From Bacillota bacterium (GTDB lineage: Bacteria > Bacillota > Negativicutes > CTSoil-072): 64,000 nucleotides of DNA. The notes beneath the pieces are model-generated. The model saw nothing but the letters and a program-made list of their open reading frames with translations. It searched no databases and was not told the DNA's origin. Position numbers and translations under genes: made by a program. Position 1 is the first letter of the stretch, and each line of letters starts with the position of its first letter. The stretch is from positions 1-64,000 of the forward strand of contig JAGFZV010000007.1 of NCBI GenBank assembly GCA_017889545.1. Reading direction: 5' to 3'. Positions 1 through 8,274 of the stretch are shown piece by piece.

Positions 1-109
1 TAGTGCTAACAGCACTACATAAATAATAATTCAAGGGCTGCAGAAGTTACGCAATGTTTTCCATAACCTCATTTTACTCACCTCCCGCTTTTCATCTTTG
101 TATGGTATT

Positions 110-349
110 TCAACAGTCTACAAACCATTTTCCTTCATCGCAGAACAAATACACTTCTTTTCCGCAAATTCGGCAGGTATACCGCAATCCTTGACCGCCG
201 CATTTTAATGATGCAGCTTGGCGCACATCCAGTACACGGTCAATTTCATATTTTCTGCCGTCCGTCCACGTCAACGCCAATGGATGAATTTTCCCACCGG
301 CATCATGTTCGGCGGTAACTGCTATAAATACTTTGCTCATGGAAAACAC
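110..349 (-). CDS. small conserved hypothetical protein downstream of dinB
   Basis: 79 aa ORF with a CxxC pair (CRICGKEVYLFC); immediately downstream of and co-directional with dinB. Confidence 0.6.
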   Translation of the reverse strand: MFSMSKVFIAVTAEHDAGGKIHPLALTWTDGRKYEIDRVLDVRQAASLKCGGQGLRYTCRICGKEVYLFCDEGKWFVDC

Positions 350-1588
350 CTACCTTAAAAAAGCTATAGGATGAATGATGTGATCCTCTTTAGGGTTAAT
401 TCCCGTTAGTTTTCGATCTTGCAGCAACATGCAGCGTTGAATGCTCTCATGACCAAATCGCCTGCGGATCTCATCAACCGTCTTTTCCAGTTTTTCTTTT
501 GCTACAGGATCACGATCAAACAAGCCTATTTGAATATGTCGATCCGCTGTAACCAAATCGCTGCCCCGAATCCCAATACTTCGTAACGGTCGCTCCCAAC
601 GATAATGATCCCGAAATAACTCCATTGCCTTTTGCACAAGGTCAGTAGAAACAAAGGTCGGAGCCGACAACTTACCTTGCCTTTCAAAACTAAACAGTTC
701 CGTATTCCGCAGGCCGATGGCAATGGTCTTACATTTCAAACCGGACTGGCGCAAACGGGCTGCCACACTTTCCGCCAACACATAAAAAACCATCTTCACA
801 TCATTCTCATTCACCAGATCTCGCGTGGCGGTTGTGCTGTTTCCGATGGATTTCACGATACTTTCTTCGCCTGAAAGACGCACTGATGAATTATCCAATC
901 CATTGGCGTATTGATGAAGCATCTCACCCCATACGCCGAGCAATAACTTCAGCGTCCTCAGATCGGCATTGGCCAGATCCCCAATCGTTTGAATCATCCG
1001 GCTGTTCAGCTTACGTTGCGTTGCCCGCCCGACATACAATAAATCTTCTACAGGCAAAAGCCAGACGGTTTCCCGGAAGTTTTCTGCCGTAATCACGGTA
1101 GTGGCATCCGGTTTTTTCATATCGCTACCCAATTTCGCAAAAATCTTATTGTAGGAAACCCCAACGGAAGCAGTGATCCCAATTTCCTCCCGGAAGCGTC
1201 GGCGAATTGCATCGGCAATTTCTTGTCCTGTACCAAAAAGCTGAGCCGATCCACCGATGTCCAACCAACTTTCATCAATGCCGAATGACTCGATCCGGTC
1301 GGTGTAATCGGCGCAAATCGCTTTTGCCAAGCGCGAAAAGCGTAAATACTTTCGATAATCCGCCGGCAGGCAAATTAACTTGGGACATTTCTGCTTGGCC
1401 TGCCAGATCGCTTCCCCGGTTTTTATATCAAATTGTTTGGCCTGCTGGTTCTTAGCCAGAATAATGCCATGGCGCGCTTCTACATCCCCGGTAACGACTA
1501 CCGGCAAGTCACGCAATTCCGGACGATACAAGATTTCTACATTGGCGTAGAAGGCGTTCAAATCTACATGAAGTATTGTGCGTTTCAT
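350..1588 (-). CDS. dinB: DNA polymerase IV (Y-family)
   Basis: HVDLNAFYANVE, YRKYLRFSRLAKAICADYTDRIESFGIDESWLDI, GVSYNKIFAKLGSDMKKPDATTVI motifs of Y-family polymerases. Confidence 0.95.
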   Translation of the reverse strand: MKRTILHVDLNAFYANVEILYRPELRDLPVVVTGDVEARHGIILAKNQQAKQFDIKTGEAIWQAKQKCPKLICLPADYRKYLRFSRLAKAICADYTDRIESFGIDESWLDIGGSAQLFGTGQEIADAIRRRFREEIGITASVGVSYNKIFAKLGSDMKKPDATTVITAENFRETVWLLPVEDLLYVGRATQRKLNSRMIQTIGDLANADLRTLKLLLGVWGEMLHQYANGLDNSSVRLSGEESIVKSIGNSTTATRDLVNENDVKMVFYVLAESVAARLRQSGLKCKTIAIGLRNTELFSFERQGKLSAPTFVSTDLVQKAMELFRDHYRWERPLRSIGIRGSDLVTADRHIQIGLFDRDPVAKEKLEKTVDEIRRRFGHESIQRCMLLQDRKLTGINPKEDHIIHPIAFLR

Positions 1589-1605
1589 TTCTCAAACCTC
1601 TTTAT

Positions 1606-1619
1606 AGAACATTTGTTCT
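1606..1619. promoter_or_regulatory. LexA/SOS box upstream of dinB
   Basis: AGAACATTTGTTCT palindrome matches Gram-positive SOS box GAACNNNNGTTC; 18 bp upstream of the dinB start. Confidence 0.8.
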
Positions 1620-1733
1620 ATAATTATACGGCAACAAGGATAGAAAATCAAGTATGAGAATGAGTAAGGCAAAGCCAACGGCGAAAAACATCGCTGTCGG
1701 CCCGCTCTATTATCCGTTGTCGTCAAAACGCAA

Positions 1734-1762
1734 TAAAAAAAGCTCCCGATAAGTCGGAAGCC
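1734..1762 (-). terminator. intrinsic terminator downstream of tRNA-Val
   Basis: minus strand: GGCTTCCGACTTATCGGGAGC hairpin followed by TTTTTTT. Confidence 0.7.
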
Positions 1763-1772
1763 TTGATTTTAC

Positions 1773-1849
1773 TGGTGGGGTTAGGCGGACTCGAACCGCA
1801 GACCTCTTCGATGTCAACGAAGCGCTCTAACCAACTGAGCTATAACCCC
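1773..1849 (-). tRNA. tRNA-Val(GAC)
   Basis: cloverleaf GGGGTTATAGCTCAGTTGGTTAGAGC...CTTCGTTGACATCGAAG...GGTTCGAGTCC...CCA; anticodon GAC. Confidence 0.95.
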
Positions 1850-2001
1850 GCGTCTGATGAATTACTTTTATATTATATAGCATGGAATAGCTGTTTGCAA
1901 GGGTATTTTTCAAACTTTGTAGACCATCATAATCGGTCATGCTATAATGAATAGGAATGTTTGATCGAACGTGCTTATCTACGAGAGAAGGAGCGTGCAA
2001 A

Positions 2002-2166
2002 ATGGAAAAAGAAGCGCCAAAGAAGAGTAAAATCGGCTTTTATCTACCACTATTGCTTACAGGCGTGGCGATCGGTATAAATGAATTATATCCGAACTTT
2101 TATACGGAAGCTTTACTAATTGCTATGGCTGCCATTATGATTATTCAAATTTTTAGGAAATGGTGA
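2002..2166 (+). CDS. small membrane protein
   Basis: ORF 1957..2166; internal ATG at 2002 preceded by GAGAAGGAG RBS; hydrophobic FYLPLLLTGVAIGI and EALLIAMAAIMIIQIF. Confidence 0.55.
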   Translation: MEKEAPKKSKIGFYLPLLLTGVAIGINELYPNFYTEALLIAMAAIMIIQIFRKW

Positions 2167-2206
2167 AAAACCCCTTGCGCAGACAAAACTGTGCAGGGGT
2201 TTTTTA
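2165..2206. terminator. bidirectional intrinsic terminator
   Basis: AAAAACCCCTTGCGCAGACAAAACTGTGCAGGGGTTTTTT. Confidence 0.8.
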
Positions 2207-2935
2207 CTATTTGATCGTCTCCAGCCAAGCTATAACAATTCCCGTCGCTTCCATAGCATGTTGACTAAATTGATGATCGGCACCTTCAATAACTCTCATT
2301 AATTTTGGTTTGTCAGCTTGCTGAAATAATTTTTTCGCCTGATCCAATGGTACGATCGCATCCAGACTGCCGTGCAAAACCAGCAGTGGTAAACCTGATA
2401 GTCGCTGGATACAGGTCAATAAATTATAGTTATTAAAATCGTCAACGAAATAAGGAGCCAACTCCAGCGTTCCATATTCATCCTCAATCAGTATCTCTTC
2501 GCCGCCAAGCAACCGCTGGTAACTGTCGCCAAGAGCCAAGCGAAAGGTTTCTTGCAGATCAGACGGCGTTGACCATAGACAAAGTCCGATCAAATTTTCG
2601 TCGTCCGCTGCAAAAGCCAAAGATGCACTCCCGCCCATACTTCGTCCCAGTAATATAATTTGTTCACTCAATTTTGAACGACAATAAGCGACAACCGATC
2701 TAATCTCCTGTATCTGCTTTGTCAGACATTCTGTCGGTGTAAAATCAAACCGCACAACAATAAAATTTTTCGCTGCAGCCTGCTCCGCTAAATATACCGC
2801 CCGACCGCCGCCTTCTTTAGAGCCGCGAAACCCATGACACATTACCAAAACTTTCCCATTTGAAACAGACGGTTCGTGTACGACACCCGTCAAAAACTTT
2901 TCACCATGTGGAATACCTATCGACCGCATCGTCAT
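2207..2935 (-). CDS. alpha/beta hydrolase (serine aminopeptidase-like)
   Basis: CHGFRGSKEGGG, LGRSMGGSASL nucleophile elbow, VLHGSLDAIVP, GADHQF. Confidence 0.85.
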   Translation of the reverse strand: MTMRSIGIPHGEKFLTGVVHEPSVSNGKVLVMCHGFRGSKEGGGRAVYLAEQAAAKNFIVVRFDFTPTECLTKQIQEIRSVVAYCRSKLSEQIILLGRSMGGSASLAFAADDENLIGLCLWSTPSDLQETFRLALGDSYQRLLGGEEILIEDEYGTLELAPYFVDDFNNYNLLTCIQRLSGLPLLVLHGSLDAIVPLDQAKKLFQQADKPKLMRVIEGADHQFSQHAMEATGIVIAWLETIK

Positions 2936-2958
2936 AATAAAATCCTTTTACAATATTG

Positions 2959-3540
2959 TCAGTTTAAAATAAATACAGTAACTTTCTGTCGCCCGAATTG
3001 AAGAGCTTCATTATGAGAGTCAAACGCAAGATCAATATGATTGCCCTTGATCGATCCGCCAATATCATCGGCAATCGCATATCCGTATCCACTAATATAA
3101 AGCCGTGTTCCCAATGGGATCACGGAAGGATCCACCGCAACCAAGCCTTTTCGAACAATATTCCCATTGCAGGTACGACTGGAATTACCCGTATCATAGG
3201 CAGAATATCCGGAGGCAGACATCGTCAAGGAGCGGCTATACCGTGCCGGTTCCGTTGTCGAGCGCTGCAGATATTGCATTGTCGCTTTGCCGGCCACACC
3301 ATCGCCGGGCAAACCGTTGCTAATCTGGAAATCCCGCACAGCCGCCTGCGTGCCGCCGCCAAAGATTCCATCAATCTCGCCGGCATAAAATCCCTTCTCA
3401 GCCAACAATTTTTGCAAGACCACCACTTTCTCACCGCGCATGCCAATTTTGATCAAATCGTCGTTACTGGCGGCAAATGCGGTTGTTGAAACAAATAATA
3501 TCACTAAAAAAACCACTAAAATGCAGGTTGTCTTTTTCAA
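2959..3540 (-). CDS. peptidoglycan-binding and 3D domain cell wall protein
   Basis: signal peptide, PG_binding_1 repeat (VVLQKLLAEKGFYAGEIDGIFGGGTQAAVRDFQ), C-terminal 3D domain (VAVDPSVIPLGTRLYISGYGYAIADDIGGSIKGNHIDLAF). Confidence 0.9.
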   Translation of the reverse strand: MKKTTCILVVFLVILFVSTTAFAASNDDLIKIGMRGEKVVVLQKLLAEKGFYAGEIDGIFGGGTQAAVRDFQISNGLPGDGVAGKATMQYLQRSTTEPARYSRSLTMSASGYSAYDTGNSSRTCNGNIVRKGLVAVDPSVIPLGTRLYISGYGYAIADDIGGSIKGNHIDLAFDSHNEALQFGRQKVTVFILN

Positions 3541-3545
3541 TAGGC

Positions 3546-3672
3546 ACCTCTCTTTTCGCCTCCGGGGTTAGCTGACGGGATATGGCTAAGAGAGAATTGA
3601 GAATTGCCACTCCGCAAAACGGATTATCCCCACAAAGATTGGTTCCCCCGTACCTAATAGGATTCGGCGTTA
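3546..3672 (-). ncRNA. cyclic di-AMP riboswitch (ydaO/yuaA family)
   Basis: minus strand contains GGGGGAACCA, GTGGGGATAATCC and CGTCAGCTAACCCCGGAGGCGAAAAGAG, the ydaO family core, directly 5' of a cell wall 3D-domain gene. Confidence 0.88.
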
Positions 3673-3693
3673 ATTTACTTTACTATTGGCTTC

Positions 3694-4941
3694 CTACTTC
3701 GCCAATTCATATAGGGTCTTGGTCAAGATGTCAATTCCCTTCATGATATCTGCAGGTTCAGCAAATTCTCTCGGACTGTGACTGATCCCATCTTTACAAG
3801 GAATAAAAATAATCCCTGCCGGCGCCAGATGCGCCATGTTCATCGCATCGTGACCCCCGCCGCTGTTCATTCGCTTATAGGATACATTTTCGTCGATGCA
3901 GGCCGTTTCGATCATTCGGGTAACATAACTATCCATCTGAACCGGTTTTTCCGAAAACAGCATATCAATCGCAACCAAAGTTTCCTGTTCATCAGCAATC
4001 GTACTGACAGCGTCTTTGATCTCCTGAATCGTTTCGATAATATTTTCCTGATCCACCCCGCGCAAATCGATCCAAAGTTCCACTTGGGACGGGATTACGC
4101 TGATTGTTCCAGGTGTAGTAATTAACTTTCCAACAGTCGCTGCCGTTCCAGAGTGAGATTGCTCAAGCGCAATCGACTGCACAGCCAAAACAATCGTTGC
4201 CGCGCTTACCAGGGCGTCATGCCTGTCTTCCATGGGAATAGCACCGGTATGACCAGCCTCACCATTGATTGTGACTTTGATTAGGGTAGGTGCTGCAACC
4301 GTTTCAATGATGCCGATCTGTTTTTTCGCTTTTCCCAGTACCGTTCCCTGCTCAATATGCAGTTCCACAAAAGCCTTGATATTCTCTTTTACACGGGAAA
4401 CCTGATCCAATTCCTGCAGACTAAACCCTTTTGCCTGCAACACGTCCGGAAGAGATATCCCTGACGAGTCTTTCGCTTTACTCCATGTATGGCGGCTCGC
4501 CATGCCAGCCATTGACTTGCTTCCGAGCATCATTAACCCAAACCGACTGGACTCCGATGCAGCGAAAATGATAAGTTCAATTGGGTGGTTGAGCGGACCT
4601 AACGCTTGCAAACGCTTGATTGCCGCTAATCCGCCAACGATTCCGACAGCGCCGTCATAATTCCCTCCATCCGGTACCGTATCGAGGTGCGAACCGGTAA
4701 TTACAATGGAAGCATCCGGGCTTACCCCATCGAGCCTGCCAATAATATTGCCGATTGAATCAATCCGCACTGTCAACCCGCTTTCGCGCATAATGCGAAC
4801 CATAAATTCTTTCGCGTTCATATCAGCATCACTATATGCCAGGCGACTAACTCCTTGTGACCCCCGGCCAATCTGAGACAGTTTTCCCAGCATTGTTTCT
4901 ACCCATTGCTGATCCATTGTTGCACCTCCCCAAAATACCAT
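3694..4941 (-). CDS. M20-family Zn-dependent amidohydrolase (N-carbamoyl-L-amino acid hydrolase / allantoate amidohydrolase type)
   Basis: ITGSHLDTVPDGGNYDGAVGIVGGLAAI, FVELHIEQGTVL, GEAGHTGAIPMEDRHDAL, SGGGHDAMNM. Confidence 0.9.
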   Translation of the reverse strand: MVFWGGATMDQQWVETMLGKLSQIGRGSQGVSRLAYSDADMNAKEFMVRIMRESGLTVRIDSIGNIIGRLDGVSPDASIVITGSHLDTVPDGGNYDGAVGIVGGLAAIKRLQALGPLNHPIELIIFAASESSRFGLMMLGSKSMAGMASRHTWSKAKDSSGISLPDVLQAKGFSLQELDQVSRVKENIKAFVELHIEQGTVLGKAKKQIGIIETVAAPTLIKVTINGEAGHTGAIPMEDRHDALVSAATIVLAVQSIALEQSHSGTAATVGKLITTPGTISVIPSQVELWIDLRGVDQENIIETIQEIKDAVSTIADEQETLVAIDMLFSEKPVQMDSYVTRMIETACIDENVSYKRMNSGGGHDAMNMAHLAPAGIIFIPCKDGISHSPREFAEPADIMKGIDILTKTLYELAK

Positions 4942-4991
4942 ACTGTCTCAAAAGCGTCTGGATGCCATAGCGTCCAGACGCCTAAAATACT

Positions 4992-5687
4992 TTATTCTCC
5001 CATGATTTCTTGCTTAACTTTGTCAAAGCCGAGGCGGTCAATCATGGAGCCCATGCGTTCATAATTGCGGGCATTCGCTTTATAATAGGCGATGACTTTG
5101 TCCGCTAGCGGCAAGGCTTCTTCCTGTGAAACATTTTGCGCTAAAATGTTCCCCAAGCGCGGTTTGATACCGGCATTCCCGCCAATGTAAAAGGTATATC
5201 CCTTAGGGGTACCCATAATTCCCAGGTCCTTTACCGCCGGTTCGGAGCAGGAGTTCATGCACCCGCTTGCAGCCATCTTGAATTTAGATGGCAGCGCCAT
5301 GCCGTGATAGCGCTCGTCAAGGGCCAAACCCAGTGTAACGGCGTCCTGCTGCGCGCGTTTACAGAAATGCATCGCCGGACAGATTTTTATGCTGCGCACG
5401 CAAAGCCCCACCGCAGCGCCCTTGCTCATGCCTAAATCTTCCCAAGCAGCATCAATTTTGTCCGGAGCAATCCCCACAATGGCAATTCGTTGGGCCGAGG
5501 TTAGTTTCAGCGCTTTGGCTCCATATTTTTCCGCCACATCAACAAGCTTGCGCATCACATTTAAATCGAGGATGATCCCGCCGGGGATATGGGGAGCAAT
5601 CGCATAAGTTTCTTTATCACGCTGCAAAATAGCACCTTTTTCCAGTAAATCAGTTTTTATTTCCATAACAAATACACTTCCTCTCAT
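4992..5687 (-). CDS. stand-alone sulfite/nitrite reductase-like siroheme [4Fe-4S] domain protein
   Basis: CPAMHFC...SGCMNSCSEP cluster ligands; likely start is the internal M of MEIKTDLLEKG. Confidence 0.8.
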   Translation of the reverse strand: MRGSVFVMEIKTDLLEKGAILQRDKETYAIAPHIPGGIILDLNVMRKLVDVAEKYGAKALKLTSAQRIAIVGIAPDKIDAAWEDLGMSKGAAVGLCVRSIKICPAMHFCKRAQQDAVTLGLALDERYHGMALPSKFKMAASGCMNSCSEPAVKDLGIMGTPKGYTFYIGGNAGIKPRLGNILAQNVSQEEALPLADKVIAYYKANARNYERMGSMIDRLGFDKVKQEIMGE

Positions 5688-5705
5688 ATTTCTTTTTACA
5701 AGAAT

Positions 5706-5837
5706 TTAAAAAACGAAAGAAAAAATCATCACCGCTAAAATCGCACCGGCAACCGACCCGCCGATAAGCAGCGCTGTACGATTCAGTTTGTTCATGTCTT
5801 CCCTATGATATTGGTGTTTCCCTTTTGCCTTTGCCAC
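5706..5837 (-). CDS. small single-TM protein (43 aa, GTG start)
   Basis: not in the ORF track; GGAGGG RBS then GTG; translation VAKAKGKHQYHREDMNKLNRTALLIGGSVAGAILAVMIFSFVF. Confidence 0.5.
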   Translation of the reverse strand: MAKAKGKHQYHREDMNKLNRTALLIGGSVAGAILAVMIFSFVF

Positions 5838-5887
5838 ACCATATCCCTCCAGATACAAATTCTTCGGTACTAGGGGACATTACCTCA

Positions 5888-6382
5888 TTAAGCCCAGCAT
5901 TTGATCATTTCCCGCAGTTTTACAACATGCGTTTGTTCTTCCAGTTTCAACATAGTAAAAATCTGACGTGCTTCTTCGAATTTTGCATTGCGGGCTAATT
6001 CATCGTAAAAGAGGATCGAATCCTTCTCGGCCTGCATGGCAACATCCAATATGGCTCCGATAGTGTCCAGCTCCGCAACCTTCTTCGCCGCCTTATTTTC
6101 TTCCGGAAAAACATGTCCTTCAGCGAGAACCGTCAGGTACCGCGAAGTTTCCGGGTCAAATAAATATTCATCAGCCACAGCTTCCTTCTGCGCTTTGATT
6201 TTTTGATACAGTTCCGTAAATTTTTCTTTATGTTGAACTTCTTCATTCATTAGTAACAAAAACAGGTTCTTATGTTCGATTTTTTTTGCATAGGAATGTG
6301 CCTGCCGATAAAATTCCTGTCCTCGAGTTTCAATATCTACGGCAATTCTCAGACCTTCCAAATCACTGAACAGCTTCTCCAT
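5888..6382 (-). CDS. ferritin-like/rubrerythrin-fold diiron protein
   Basis: two helical repeats with E...ExxH: IETRGQEFYRQ, NEEVQHKEKF, AEKDSILFYDEL, LEEQTHVVKL. Confidence 0.8.
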   Translation of the reverse strand: MEKLFSDLEGLRIAVDIETRGQEFYRQAHSYAKKIEHKNLFLLLMNEEVQHKEKFTELYQKIKAQKEAVADEYLFDPETSRYLTVLAEGHVFPEENKAAKKVAELDTIGAILDVAMQAEKDSILFYDELARNAKFEEARQIFTMLKLEEQTHVVKLREMIKCWA

Positions 6383-6501
6383 AAATTACCCTCCTAACAG
6401 AATCGTTTTTGATACAAATGGGATCCGCTTTATTCACTTTCCACAATAATAAATATTACCCAATAGGTCCTCAAAATCCTTCTTTTTACAAATATTTATC
6501 T

Positions 6502-8274
6502 TCATTGGCTATGGTACAAACGGTAATAAAGTCCTCTATGAAGCAATAATTCCTCATGAGTTCCCTGTTCCACAATTTTGCCTTGATGAAGCACAATGAT
6601 CTTTCCGGCCTTCTGAATCGTTGACAATCGATGTGCAATCACAAGCATTGTTCTTTCCCGCCCGGCCTTGTCAAGAGCATCTTGAACCAGCACTTCCGTT
6701 TCACTATCAATACTCGAAGTGGCTTCATCCAGTACCAGGACGTTGGAACGGCAAGCCAACACTCTGGCCAAAGATACCAATTGCCGTTGCCCTGCCGACA
6801 GCATGCTGCCCCGATATCCGACTGAGGTATCATAACCATGAGACAGTTTCATTACAAAATCGTGGACATTGGCCGTCTTGCCCGCCGCCAAAATCACATC
6901 ATGAGTTATCGTTTCATCAAACATGCTGATATTTTCCGCTATCGTTCCTTTAAATAAATGAACGTCTTGAAAGACAACGCCAATTTTACGCCTTAAAGTT
7001 TCGAGTGGTATCTCTCGGATATTAACTCCATCCAAGAAAATATCGCCTTTTTGCGGTTCATAAAAACGCAGTAATAAGCCAATTAAAGTAGTCTTGCCGG
7101 ATCCGGACAATCCAACAATGCCAATAAACTGACCGGCGGAAATATCCAAAGAAACTCCCTGCAGGACCCAATTCTCCTCTTCATAAGCAAACCAGACATC
7201 CTTAAATTGAATATGCCCCAAAAATTCACAGTCCAGACTCTTGTTTAGAGGTTCTTCCGGCGGCCGCTCAGCCGCCAGCATATCATATACCCGCTCAGCA
7301 GCTGCCAGAGCGGATTGCAGGAGATTGTATTTCTCAGCCAAATCTTTGATCGGCCAAAAAAACTTTTCCACATACCGCAAAAATGCAATGACAACACCGA
7401 TCTCTACGTCCCCTGCCTGAACTTGCCAGCCGCCATGCCAAAGGACTATAACGACAGCCAACATATAGATGACATCCACCAATGGCCGAAAAACGGCAAA
7501 GGTCCGCATTTCCCGCAACCCGGCAGCTAAATATTCCTTGCTGACTATGTGAAACTCTTCTTCACTGCGCTGAAAACGGGAGAACGCTTTGATGATAGCC
7601 ACTCCGGTCATACTCTCTTGCAAGAAGGTATTCACATTGGCTGTCTTCTCCCGGACAGCCCGGTATGCCAAACGGGCATATTTCTGGTAGAGCATAGTAA
7701 TCAGGAACATGAGCGGCATGACAAGGAACGAAATCAATGCCAATCGCCAATTAATATACAGCATTACTACAATAATGCCCAACAAAACCAAGAAATCACT
7801 GGCAAAAGCCACTAATACATCGGTATACAGATCCCGGATCGCATCCGTGTCATTGGTCACTCTCGTTACCATCCGCCCGACCGGCTGCATTTCCAGATCA
7901 GCATACCGCTGATACATGATATATCGAAAAACTTTTTGGCGGACATTGTGAATAATTCGCTGCCCGATATGCTGCAAAATGATGTTTTCGGCAAAGGATA
8001 ATACGATACTGGCGATGATCGTCCAGCCATAAATAGTTGCAGTACGAATTAACCCATCTGCATCACCGACTGCAATTTGTTCGTCAATCGCTATTTTCAG
8101 CAAATAGGGGCGGGATAATTCCGCCACCGCACCCAACAGCATAACAAAAACAGCTACTGCCATTAACCCGCGGAAATCATGGGAAAACGACCACATAATG
8201 CGAAGCACCTTGCTGTCTAACGGTCGATTTTTCTCAGCCACATCATAGTCCCGTCCACGATAGATCATCGGCAT
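6502..8274 (-). CDS. ABC exporter half-transporter (TMD-NBD), canonical NBD motifs
   Basis: GLSGSGKTTL, LSAGQRQLVSLAR, VLVLDEATSSID, IAHRLSTI. Confidence 0.93.
   Translation of the reverse strand: MPMIYRGRDYDVAEKNRPLDSKVLRIMWSFSHDFRGLMAVAVFVMLLGAVAELSRPYLLKIAIDEQIAVGDADGLIRTATIYGWTIIASIVLSFAENIILQHIGQRIIHNVRQKVFRYIMYQRYADLEMQPVGRMVTRVTNDTDAIRDLYTDVLVAFASDFLVLLGIIVVMLYINWRLALISFLVMPLMFLITMLYQKYARLAYRAVREKTANVNTFLQESMTGVAIIKAFSRFQRSEEEFHIVSKEYLAAGLREMRTFAVFRPLVDVIYMLAVVIVLWHGGWQVQAGDVEIGVVIAFLRYVEKFFWPIKDLAEKYNLLQSALAAAERVYDMLAAERPPEEPLNKSLDCEFLGHIQFKDVWFAYEEENWVLQGVSLDISAGQFIGIVGLSGSGKTTLIGLLLRFYEPQKGDIFLDGVNIREIPLETLRRKIGVVFQDVHLFKGTIAENISMFDETITHDVILAAGKTANVHDFVMKLSHGYDTSVGYRGSMLSAGQRQLVSLARVLACRSNVLVLDEATSSIDSETEVLVQDALDKAGRERTMLVIAHRLSTIQKAGKIIVLHQGKIVEQGTHEELLLHRGLYYRLYHSQ

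Noticed and set aside
2998-3489. 163-aa plus-strand ORF
   Set aside because: Antisense to the well-supported 3D-domain gene; no RBS or domain.
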